DNA of 64,000 nt from JBEIQE01 sp040376705 (GTDB lineage: Bacteria > Pseudomonadota > Alphaproteobacteria > UBA2400): contig JBEIQE010000012.1 of NCBI GenBank assembly GCA_040376705.1, forward strand, positions 15,860 to 79,859, in the 5' to 3' direction. The translations under genes and the position numbers were made by a program. The notes below the pieces were generated by a model. The model worked only from the letters and a program-made list of their open reading frames with translations. It was not told where the DNA came from and ran no database searches. Of the stretch, positions 1-6,767 are shown piece by piece; positions within the stretch are counted from its first letter, which is position 1, and every line of letters begins with the position of its first letter.

Positions 1-127
1 CCAGTGGCCCGCCCATGAGGCTGGCATCAACCGCCACGGCAAATCCGGTAAGGGCAACGGCATTAAACCATAGCAGACCGAGCAGAAAGCGCTGGGCGCC
101 AAGGCGCAGCTTATCGAGTTGATTCAT
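1..127 (-). CDS. N-terminus of a membrane protein, cut by the window edge
   Basis: Reading leftwards from the ATG at 125-127, an open frame of 42 codons runs off the window. It begins MNQLDKLRLGAQRF and continues into a hydrophobic segment at about residues 14-36, which looks like a first transmembrane helix. A purine-rich GGGGAAG lies just upstream of the ATG. Short basic N-termini followed by a membrane helix occur in alphaproteobacterial chemoreceptors and sensor kinases, but the fragment is too short to assign. It follows the small membrane protein at 146-469 on the same strand, 18 bases apart, so the two may be cotranscribed. Confidence 0.55.
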   Translation of the reverse strand, partial: MNQLDKLRLGAQRFLLGLLWFNAVALTGFAVAVDASLMGGPL

Positions 128-145
128 GTTCTTCCCCAATGGCTT

Positions 146-469
146 TTATATATTATTGCTTTTGATATTCTGTCCGCAGCTACCGCTATATTCGGTTGTC
201 ATCGTCATCCAGAGGCCTGCAGGTGTACCATATGGCCGGTCTGTCGGCATGCGGATAACCACCAGATTATCGATTGCGCCAGTTGTGATAACGCTGCCAC
301 CTGCTGCATCCACCTCGGCAATAATCTCGCCAAGACTGAGCTGCGGGTTAAACAGCTGCGCTGTCACCAAACTATTTCCCGGCTGCAAATGGGCAAGGCC
401 TATGCCGATAATGGCGGTAAGGCCGAGCGCTGCACCGGGCAGTATGTCTTTCCATTTGAAATCACGCAT
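146..469 (-). CDS. Small membrane-anchored protein of unknown function
   Basis: A 107-residue protein with a short charged N-terminus (MRDFKWKD) and one hydrophobic segment at about residues 9-27. The rest, about 80 residues, is predicted to be periplasmic and contains a cysteine near the C-terminus. I do not recognise the family. No strong ribosome-binding site precedes the ATG, so the start is uncertain. It is divergent from the SdhAF4-like gene at 545 and lies upstream of the edge gene on the same strand. Confidence 0.55.
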   Translation of the reverse strand: MRDFKWKDILPGAALGLTAIIGIGLAHLQPGNSLVTAQLFNPQLSLGEIIAEVDAAGGSVITTGAIDNLVVIRMPTDRPYGTPAGLWMTMTTEYSGSCGQNIKSNNI

Positions 470-510
470 GTGGTGATGATTAGTTCACAACAGTTAAGCC
501 CGAGTTAAAC

Positions 511-538
511 TTGACATGCGGCAACCTGTGCCTATGTA
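511..538 (+). promoter_or_regulatory. Sigma-70-type promoter for the SdhAF4-like gene, probably leaderless
   Basis: A perfect TTGACA at 511-516 is followed after 16 bases by TATGTA at 533-538. Transcription would begin about 7 bases later, at or next to the ATG at 545. No Shine-Dalgarno sequence is present between the -10 box and the ATG, which fits a leaderless message. The spacing and boxes are seen directly; the leaderless status is inferred. Confidence 0.5.
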
Positions 539-544
539 TGACGT

Positions 545-709
545 ATGGATAACAACGACAATAAGCCCGCGCCCCTTCCTTTGGCTGATGCCAAGAAGCT
601 ACCAAAAGTCATCTCGCAGCCAGCGGGTGAAATTGGCGGCCCCAAGGGGCTTGAACCCACGCGGTTTGGCGACTGGTCGGACGATAAAGGTCGCTGCACT
701 GATTTCTAG
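545..709 (+). CDS. SdhAF4-like protein (DUF1674), succinate dehydrogenase assembly factor family
   Basis: A 54-residue frame starting MDNNDNKPAP and ending with the family signature: GGPKGLEPTRFGDW followed by KGRCTDF at the extreme C-terminus. This C-terminal block is the hallmark of DUF1674. Its mitochondrial member SDHAF4 binds flavinylated SdhA and shields it until it docks with SdhB. Bacterial members are short, as here. No sdh genes are in the window, so the role rests on the signature alone. It lies between the divergent small membrane protein and phaZ, with its own TTGACA/TATGTA promoter ending 6 bases before the ATG. The match is strong despite the small size. Confidence 0.85.
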   Translation: MDNNDNKPAPLPLADAKKLPKVISQPAGEIGGPKGLEPTRFGDWSDDKGRCTDF

Positions 710-835
710 AGATTTTTTATGCTTTTCAAGTGGTTGACTTAAAGTGTCGACGCGGAAGGCGAATCTCGTTAACCCTGAACCTATATAACTAAGAAGAGGC
801 TGCCATAAAGGCGGTCCTGATTTAGGGGTATAACA

Positions 836-2170
836 GTGCTTTATCATCTACACGAACTGCGTATGGCAGCACTCACACCGCTTAATGCGATGGCCGAGGC
901 CACCCGCTTGGCGTTGCAGCACCCGCTCATCCCCGCGTCGTATACACCTGTTGGGCGTGCGATTGCCGCTGGCGCCGAGCTGATTGAGCGCACCACGCGC
1001 CGTTACGAAAAACCTGAGTTCGGCTTCAAGCATACCGTGGTGGATGGCAAGAAGGTTACCGTGACCGAGGAAGTGCTGGGCGAAAAGCCGTTCTGCCGCT
1101 TGCTGCATTTCGCGCGCGATGTGCCCATCGATCGTCCACCTGATCCGCAAATTCTGGTTGTAGCGCCCATGTCTGGCCACTACGCCACACTGCTGCGCGG
1201 CACGGTTGAGGCCTTGCTGCCGGAGCACGATGTTTACATCACCGACTGGCTCGATGCCCGTATGGTGCCGCTGCGCGATGGCGACTTCGGCCTTGATGAC
1301 TATGTTGATTATGTCATCGACTTCCTGCGCGGCCTTGGCCCTGAGACTAATGTAATTGCCGTTTGCCAGCCAGCTGTACCGGTACTGTGCGCTGTAGCAC
1401 TCATGGCAGCGGCCGATGATCCGGCCCAGCCACGCTCCATGGCGCTGATGGGTGGCCCGATTGACGTGCGCCGCGCGCCAACAGCTGTTACCAGCTTTGG
1501 TGCCAAGCACCCGATTTCGTGGTTCAAGCGGAATGTCGTATCCGAAGTACCGCCGCCTTATCCCGGTGCTGTGCGCAAGGTTTATCCCGGCTTCCTGCAG
1601 CTGGCTGGTTTCATGAGCATGAATGTTGAGAGCCATATGAAAGAGCATCTCAACCTCTTCAAGCACCTTATAGAGGGTGATGGCGATAGCGCCGCCCGCC
1701 ATCGCAAGTTCTACGATGAATATCTGGCAGTAATGGATATTCCCGGCCGTTTCTACCTTGATACGGTAGAACATGTGTTCCAGAACGCCTCGCTGCCCAA
1801 GGGCGAGCTGATGATCCGCGGCAAGCTGGTTGACTGCAGCAAGATCAAGCGCACGGCCCTGTTTACCATCGAGGGTGAGTTTGATGATATCTCAGCCCCC
1901 GGCCAGACCCGTGTGGCGCATGAGCTGTGCAAGAACCTGCCCAAGCATATGCGTGAGCATCACCTGCAAGAGGGTGTGGGGCATTACGGCATTTTCAACG
2001 GCCGCAAGTGGCGTGAAGTGATTATGCCCAAGGTACGCTCGTTCATCCGCAACTTTGACAAGCCCGCCAAGCTGGGCCCCATCACCAAGCGCGGCAAAGA
2101 GGCCCCACTGCCCGCCAAGGGCGTGAAGGCCAAGCGCCTTGCTGTAAAGAGCGCAGTTAAAAAGAGCTGA
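836..2170 (+). CDS. phaZ: Intracellular polyhydroxybutyrate depolymerase
   Basis: A 444-residue alpha/beta hydrolase of the PhaZ family that hydrolyses native intracellular PHB granules to 3-hydroxybutyrate units. The lipase-box equivalent is VCQPAVP with a cysteine nucleophile at residue 177, as is typical of intracellular PHB depolymerases. The acid residue is likely in GEFDDISAPGQ (about residue 350) and the histidine in GVGHYGIFNG (about 385). The C-terminal 25 residues are rich in Lys and Ala. I chose the GTG at 836 because AGGGG sits about 8 bases upstream and the resulting N-terminus (MLYHLHELRMAAL) matches the usual family start. It converges with the PHB-esterase-like gene at 2191. 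Confidence 0.93.
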   Translation: MLYHLHELRMAALTPLNAMAEATRLALQHPLIPASYTPVGRAIAAGAELIERTTRRYEKPEFGFKHTVVDGKKVTVTEEVLGEKPFCRLLHFARDVPIDRPPDPQILVVAPMSGHYATLLRGTVEALLPEHDVYITDWLDARMVPLRDGDFGLDDYVDYVIDFLRGLGPETNVIAVCQPAVPVLCAVALMAAADDPAQPRSMALMGGPIDVRRAPTAVTSFGAKHPISWFKRNVVSEVPPPYPGAVRKVYPGFLQLAGFMSMNVESHMKEHLNLFKHLIEGDGDSAARHRKFYDEYLAVMDIPGRFYLDTVEHVFQNASLPKGELMIRGKLVDCSKIKRTALFTIEGEFDDISAPGQTRVAHELCKNLPKHMREHHLQEGVGHYGIFNGRKWREVIMPKVRSFIRNFDKPAKLGPITKRGKEAPLPAKGVKAKRLAVKSAVKKS

Positions 2171-2190
2171 TTAGCTTTTGACTGGCGCTA

Positions 2191-3363
2191 TTAACGCGGT
2201 GGCTTGGGTATGATGTAGCGCTGCTGCGGGTGCGTGCTGAAGAACTCCCACATCGCAACACTGGCGTTTATCGTCTGGCTGGTATCTTCAGTAGGCGTAA
2301 TTTTGGAGCCGGGCCAGCCATGGCCTTTGCCCTCAAAGGCAAAGAACAGCACTTCTGTACCTACCAGGCACGAGCTCCAGCCAATAGCCTTGGTATCACC
2401 ATTCGACATTACTTCGCTGGGGCCGGTGGCGCAGCTGTTGAAGCGCGCCATGCGTTCGGCATAACCCTGCCCGCCGCGCAGCAGCACGCGGCCGCTATAG
2501 GGCATCAAGTGGTCTTTGGTGCCATGGAAGACGATAGCCGAGTATGGGCGTGGCACGCAGTCATCCCACTGCGGGTAGTTGCCGGCAACCAGACCTACAG
2601 CCGCGAAGGTCTTGGGCAAGATACAACCAAGGCGCGCCGCCATTTGAGCGCCGCTGCCCATGCCCGTAGCAAACAGGTGGCGGGCTGAAAGATGGTGCAT
2701 CTTGGCGACATAGCTGATCATGTCGGCCACAAACTGGATATCCTGATCCCCGGCTACACCCGGGCGCCAGGCCCAGTTGGGGTTCTCGCCGCGGCCTTCG
2801 GGATAAACCACGATAAAGCCTTTTTCATTCGCCAGATCCGAGAAGCCGCTTAGCAGCTCCTGATCGGCAGCGGTCAGACCTGCGGGGTGGAACGAGAAAA
2901 CCAGCGGCATACGACGGGCAGCCACAGCCTTTGGCACATGTACGAGGAAGCTACGGATCTCGCCACTGGATGAAATATCATGACGGGTTGTGCCAACTGG
3001 CAGGTCGGTCGGTAGCGCCAGTTGGTTGAGTCTGAGCATACGTGAGGCCGGACGAGCATTGGCCGGTGCAGGAGCGTTATCCGGTGCTTCTGTTTCGCTT
3101 GCCGCTGTTGTGGGCGCAGTCGTTTCAGGTGCGGCTGTTTCGGTTGTTACTTCAGTAGTTGTTTCTGTTGTGGCCTCGGTGGTGGTTTGAGTGGTTGTCT
3201 CGGTTGGGGCTATCGCTGCGGGCACAGCAGCAGGGGCGGCAGCGGGAGCTGCAGGAGCAGGAGTTGGCACTGCAGTTTCCTGCGCCTGCGCGGGCAGGGT
3301 CAGTAACAGCATGAGGCAGAGCGCAGGTGCATAGAGTGCGGATGTACGGTTGGACAGGCGCAT
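2191..3363 (-). CDS. Secreted PHB/feruloyl-esterase-like alpha/beta hydrolase with altered nucleophile
   Basis: A 390-residue protein of the LpqC/PHB-esterase family. It has a signal peptide (about residues 1-28, ending AQA), an Ala/Pro and Thr/Glu linker (about 31-105) and a hydrolase domain (about 120-390). The start at 3363 follows AAGGAG by 6-7 bases; an upstream in-frame start at 3384 is less likely. The usual nucleophile motif G-[ML]-S-x-G appears as TG-M-G-S-G, so Gly236 occupies the catalytic Ser position and Ser237 is shifted by one. The acid (HGTKD, Asp284) and the histidine (GKGHGWPG, His348) are kept. It could be a shifted-nucleophile enzyme or a binding protein. It converges with phaZ, hinting at polymer or ester metabolism. 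Confidence 0.8.
   Translation of the reverse strand: MRLSNRTSALYAPALCLMLLLTLPAQAQETAVPTPAPAAPAAAPAAVPAAIAPTETTTQTTTEATTETTTEVTTETAAPETTAPTTAASETEAPDNAPAPANARPASRMLRLNQLALPTDLPVGTTRHDISSSGEIRSFLVHVPKAVAARRMPLVFSFHPAGLTAADQELLSGFSDLANEKGFIVVYPEGRGENPNWAWRPGVAGDQDIQFVADMISYVAKMHHLSARHLFATGMGSGAQMAARLGCILPKTFAAVGLVAGNYPQWDDCVPRPYSAIVFHGTKDHLMPYSGRVLLRGGQGYAERMARFNSCATGPSEVMSNGDTKAIGWSSCLVGTEVLFFAFEGKGHGWPGSKITPTEDTSQTINASVAMWEFFSTHPQQRYIIPKPPR
3133..3204 (-). repeat. Thr/Glu-rich codon repeat in the esterase linker
   Basis: Codons for about residues 54-77 of the secreted esterase-like protein encode iterated TTET/TTEA units made of repeated ACN and GAN codons. They sit within a wider Ala/Pro/Thr low-complexity linker (3049-3273). 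This is a likely slippage-prone flexible spacer between signal peptide and catalytic domain. Confidence 0.7.
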
Positions 3364-3441
3364 AAAAATCTCCTTGAATGACAATTCAAGTCAACGCGAG
3401 AAAATAGTTTCTGTCCAGCGCTCTTAAGCGCGCAGCTGGTT

Positions 3442-4485
3442 TTAATTCCGGTGCAGCAGCCGCTTCACCACAGCAGGATGCTGTTTGTATACCGGTACAC
3501 CGGGCTTATACAGCCTGCCTACCTGACTCGCGGTCAGCTGCGGGCGGCGGTGCGGGGCGGCTGCATCGGGCGTGTTGGCCACAGACGCGGCATCTGCGGT
3601 TGTGGCGCGTGTACGCACGGCCTGTGCAGCTGGTGCGCTAATAGCTACAGCTGGGGTAGTCGCTGACTTGATGAGATGAACCGATGGGCCGAAGAAATGT
3701 TCCCAGGTGCTGGCTGCAGCGCAGGCATAAAACGCAGCACCAATCGGGTAAGCACCAACGATATTCTTATTGATGACGTCCTTGGTCATGGTGAAGGTGA
3801 GTTTATGGTCATCATCCATATAGTCGGACATCAGGTTCAGCTCATGCGTGGCGCTTGCGCCCATGCCGCCCTTGCGTACCATTTGGTTCCACATGTCTTT
3901 CAGGTTGGTCTGGGGCTTGCCGCTTACGGCAATCTCGGGCAGGCCATTGGTTTCGCGCCCACCTAAAAGGGCGCAAAGCAGCAGGCTGCGGGCGCAAAGC
4001 GGAATCTGCGCAAAGAGTGACTCATGCTTCAGCATGTTCCAGAAGTTCTCATTCTGGGCGCTGTCCGGCCAGGTGCGCATGGCAATCGCGGTTGAGCCTG
4101 CGGGCAGCTTATGAATGTGCCGGTGCACAAAAGTCGGGTCATCTGCAGTTAAAACAAAAACATCGAGCGGGCCGCTGCGCTGCGGCGCATGGCTGGCAAG
4201 GCGCTGCATCATCTCGAGCAGGTCGTTAGTACCACCATGGAGCAATAGCGGTTTGTGGGTATTGCTATCGCGCCCGTTGGCTACAACAAAAGCTAAGCCA
4301 CTGCCAGACTGCATGCCAATCCTATCAATTACATTTTGTGTGGCAAGCATCAGCTGCGGGTCACTATCGCAAACGGTAGTAACAACGCGCGCACCGGTGC
4401 TTTGCAACACGGGCGTGAGGGTGTGTGGATAGGTTTGATTGGCGCTAATTGCCTGCTCGCCGAAGATGAGGCTGATGTTATCCAT
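3442..4485 (-). CDS. Third member of a tandem paralog family with shared C-terminal tail; function unknown
   Basis: 347 residues. It aligns along its length with the two genes upstream (4488-5546 and 5550-6710). Shared blocks are an N-terminal strand (ISLIFGE), an internal NGR, the strand LDVFVLTADDP followed by LPAGSTAIA, then RSLLL, IAVSGKPQ and a DMWNQMV-like helix. A variable Ala/Pro/Thr linker (about residues 272-312) leads to a conserved 35-residue tail with SQVG-x-LYKPG and QHPAVVKR. There is no signal peptide or membrane helix. The first domain looks like an alternating alpha/beta fold, but I recognise no catalytic motif. The start lies 2 bases after the stop of the upstream paralog, so the three are translated from one message. 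Confidence 0.85.
   Translation of the reverse strand: MDNISLIFGEQAISANQTYPHTLTPVLQSTGARVVTTVCDSDPQLMLATQNVIDRIGMQSGSGLAFVVANGRDSNTHKPLLLHGGTNDLLEMMQRLASHAPQRSGPLDVFVLTADDPTFVHRHIHKLPAGSTAIAMRTWPDSAQNENFWNMLKHESLFAQIPLCARSLLLCALLGGRETNGLPEIAVSGKPQTNLKDMWNQMVRKGGMGASATHELNLMSDYMDDDHKLTFTMTKDVINKNIVGAYPIGAAFYACAAASTWEHFFGPSVHLIKSATTPAVAISAPAAQAVRTRATTADAASVANTPDAAAPHRRPQLTASQVGRLYKPGVPVYKQHPAVVKRLLHRN
3445..3549 (-). repeat. Shared C-terminal tail module, copy 3
   Basis: The last 35 codons encode the tail conserved in all three paralogs: SQVGRLYKPG, then QHPAVVKRLLHRN at the end. This copy is the most diverged, with VPVYK where the other two have KPLHQ. Confidence 0.8.
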
Positions 4486-4487
4486 AT

Positions 4488-5546
4488 TCAGCCCCTGTGT
4501 AGCAGACGTTTGATAACAGCCGGATGCTGCTGGTGCAGAGGCTTGCCCGGTTTATAGAGGCTCCCCACCTGACTGCTGGAGAGGCGCGGCTTTTTATGTG
4601 CGCTGCCTGATACCGGAGCAGGCGCAGGTGCAGCTGGTGTGGCGGCTGCCTTACGTACAGCCGGTGCGGGGGTGGGGGCTGCTACCGGTGCGATAACAGC
4701 CATGGGGGCTGCAGGGCTGGCAACAAAAAACTGCTGCCACAGGCTGGCCACAGCACAGGCATAATACTGGTTATCCAGCGGCTTTACATGCTGCGGCTGG
4801 TTGTTGATGGTGCGAATGGCATGCTCCAGCCCATCTGCCTGCGGCAGTGCCATATACTGGCTGATGCTGCGCAGCTCATCGCGTACGGCATCGCTCACAA
4901 CCGGTTTGGTGAGTTTGGGCTTGCCGTTATGCACCAGATCATCCCACACATCGCGGATATCAATACGCGGCTGGCCACTTACCGCTATCTCGGGCATGCC
5001 ATAGTTTTCATCCGCCCCCAGCATGGTGGCCAGCAACAGGCTGCGTGCAGTTATGTCTTTGCCTTTATGCAGCGCCGGTTGCTGCAGCAGCGCCCACAGA
5101 TGCCTGCTATCGCGGCTGCGGGCGGTTGTCTCGATTGCGATAATAGTCGAGCCGCGTGGCAGGCTTTGAACATGGCCATGGATAAAACGTGGGGTGCTGG
5201 CAAGCAGCAGGAAAACATCAACCGGTTGGCCACTGTCATTGGCGCCCTTGGTTATGCGGTTCATCAGATCATTGAGGTCAGCACCGCCGCCAAACAGATT
5301 CTGGCAATAGGAGCCGGGCGGTGGTGTGCGGCCATTTAAAACCCCAAAGATCAGCCTGGGTCCTTGCCGGCGCAACACATCATCGATCGAGCCATTAACC
5401 GATTGCCGATTCAGCGCTGAGGGGCCGCCCAAAGCTACCAGCACATCTGCGCCATTCACGCTCAGCGCTTGCGAGAGGGTATTGGGCGCATAGTCATTTG
5501 CGCGCGCTGCATCATGACCGAGGATGAGGGCAATCGACTGCGCCAT
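4488..5546 (-). CDS. Second member of the tandem paralog family with shared C-terminal tail; function unknown
   Basis: 352 residues with the same layout as its neighbours: IALILGHD at the N-terminus, FGVLNGR at about residue 70, VDVFLLLAS and LPRGSTIIA in the middle, ARSLLL, then IAVSGQPR. A segment YYACAVASLWQQFF ends the globular part. An Ala/Pro linker (about 275-317) follows, then the 35-residue tail ending KRLLHRG. No secretion signal or membrane segment is visible. AAGGGG precedes the ATG. The start is 3 bases after the stop of the first paralog, indicating an operon. The family is not one I recognise. Confidence 0.85.
   Translation of the reverse strand: MAQSIALILGHDAARANDYAPNTLSQALSVNGADVLVALGGPSALNRQSVNGSIDDVLRRQGPRLIFGVLNGRTPPPGSYCQNLFGGGADLNDLMNRITKGANDSGQPVDVFLLLASTPRFIHGHVQSLPRGSTIIAIETTARSRDSRHLWALLQQPALHKGKDITARSLLLATMLGADENYGMPEIAVSGQPRIDIRDVWDDLVHNGKPKLTKPVVSDAVRDELRSISQYMALPQADGLEHAIRTINNQPQHVKPLDNQYYACAVASLWQQFFVASPAAPMAVIAPVAAPTPAPAVRKAAATPAAPAPAPVSGSAHKKPRLSSSQVGSLYKPGKPLHQQHPAVIKRLLHRG
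4491..4595 (-). repeat. Shared C-terminal tail module, copy 2
   Basis: The last 35 codons of the middle paralog. SQVGSLYKPGKPLHQQHPAV is identical here and in copy 1. The end is basic (KRLLHRG). Confidence 0.85.
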
Positions 5547-5549
5547 GGC

Positions 5550-6710
5550 CTACCCCTTATGCAGGAAACGGCGCACCACAGCAGGGTGCTGTTGGTGCAG
5601 GGGTTTACCGGGTTTATAAAGACTGCCCACCTGGCTGCTGGTGAGGCGCGGTCTGCGCGCTGGTGCAGTACTGCTGTCTGTTGATGCACTGGCTGCCGCA
5701 CCTGTAGATGATGTTACATATGTCTTGCGCGTAATGGTTTGCTGCGCGGGCGCAGGTGCAGGTGCTGCAGCAGGCTTGGTCTTAACCCGTGGGGCCGCAA
5801 CGCTTGCAAACTTAGGGCGGCTATAGCCGCTATGCGGGCCGAACATTTCTTCCCACATGGTTTCAAGCGCCCAGGCCTGACAGGCACCATCAAGCTGCTT
5901 CGCCTTGGGGCCGAGGTGGCCAATATACTGGCGGGCGTTGGCAAGGCGCGTATGATCGTGCAGCGATATAAACGGCATCAGCGCATTAAAATGCTGCGTA
6001 GCATTTGCAGCTGCCCGGCCTGCCAGTGTGGCGGGATTGTTCTGCACATAATATTCCCACACATCGTTCATGTGGCGTTGCGGCTTGCCACTCACGGCAA
6101 TATGCGGTGTACCCACCATCGGCCCGTTACAGATGAGGTAGTAATTGAGCAGGCTGCGGGCATCGGGCGCAACCGTGCCATGCAGCATCGGGTCCTGCAT
6201 CATGTTCCAGAACGACTGATGCCCACGGCTGCTGGGCGGGGTCTGCACTACAATAAGAGTTGAGCCAGCAGGCATCTGCCGGGTATAGCGCTGCAGCTTT
6301 TTGGGCCTGCTCGCGGTTAGCAGAAAAATATCGACCGGCTTGTGGTCTTTTTTAGCGCGAAAGACGATATCTTCGAGCAGCTCATCCGTGCTGCCTGAGC
6401 GCCCGTTATAAAAACTGGGTTGTGCCGGAATATCGGCACGTTGGTGTTTACCCAGCTGCGCTGCCGAGGCCGAGCTGGCGCGCACATAATTGCGCCCGTT
6501 GAGTATGCCAAACACCAGCGGGTGTTGAGAAACATCAAACACATCGCGCAGTGCAATTTTGGTATCGGCCCGATGGCGCAGATGGATGTCGCGCAGCGCT
6601 TCGCACACAATCATGTTCGGGTGCGCGAAAGCGTCAATCAACGCCAGCGGGTTGAACGCATTACTCGCAAGGCTGTCGCGCCCGTAGATAAGAGCAATCG
6701 CTTTCGTCAT
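5550..6710 (-). CDS. First member of the tandem paralog family with shared C-terminal tail; function unknown
   Basis: 386 residues from the ATG at 6710. An in-frame GTG two codons earlier is possible, but the ATG matches the N-termini of the two paralogs (IALIYGRD). The conserved blocks are FGILNGR, VDIFLLTAS, MPAGSTLIV, ARSLLN and IAVSGKPQ, then CQAWALETMWEEMFGP. The linker is longest here (about residues 300-351, rich in Ala, Pro, Thr and Ser). The tail matches copy 2 almost exactly. The gene follows glpK on the same strand after 57 bases, so it may be read through from glpK. No strong Shine-Dalgarno was seen. The function is unknown. Confidence 0.83.
   Translation of the reverse strand: MTKAIALIYGRDSLASNAFNPLALIDAFAHPNMIVCEALRDIHLRHRADTKIALRDVFDVSQHPLVFGILNGRNYVRASSASAAQLGKHQRADIPAQPSFYNGRSGSTDELLEDIVFRAKKDHKPVDIFLLTASRPKKLQRYTRQMPAGSTLIVVQTPPSSRGHQSFWNMMQDPMLHGTVAPDARSLLNYYLICNGPMVGTPHIAVSGKPQRHMNDVWEYYVQNNPATLAGRAAANATQHFNALMPFISLHDHTRLANARQYIGHLGPKAKQLDGACQAWALETMWEEMFGPHSGYSRPKFASVAAPRVKTKPAAAPAPAPAQQTITRKTYVTSSTGAAASASTDSSTAPARRPRLTSSQVGSLYKPGKPLHQQHPAVVRRFLHKG
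5553..5657 (-). repeat. Shared C-terminal tail module, copy 1
   Basis: The last 35 codons of the first paralog. They contain the SQVGSLYKPG and QHPAVVRR blocks and a basic end (RRFLHKG). Confidence 0.85.
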
Positions 6711-6767
6711 AGGCACGGATACTAGGAAGCACCGCGCGCGCCTGCAAGGTTAACCTTTGTTACTAGC

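Noticed and set aside
848..1774. 308-codon open frame on the minus strand inside phaZ
   Set aside because: It lies opposite a gene with clear family motifs and its translation resembles no family; it is a shadow of codon bias.
3421..3445. GC-rich hairpin after the three-paralog operon
   Set aside because: The stem is interrupted and no T tract follows, so a terminator could not be supported.
5550..6716. GTG at 6716 as the start of the first paralog
   Set aside because: The ATG at 6710 aligns with the N-termini of the other two copies and no ribosome-binding site favours the GTG.
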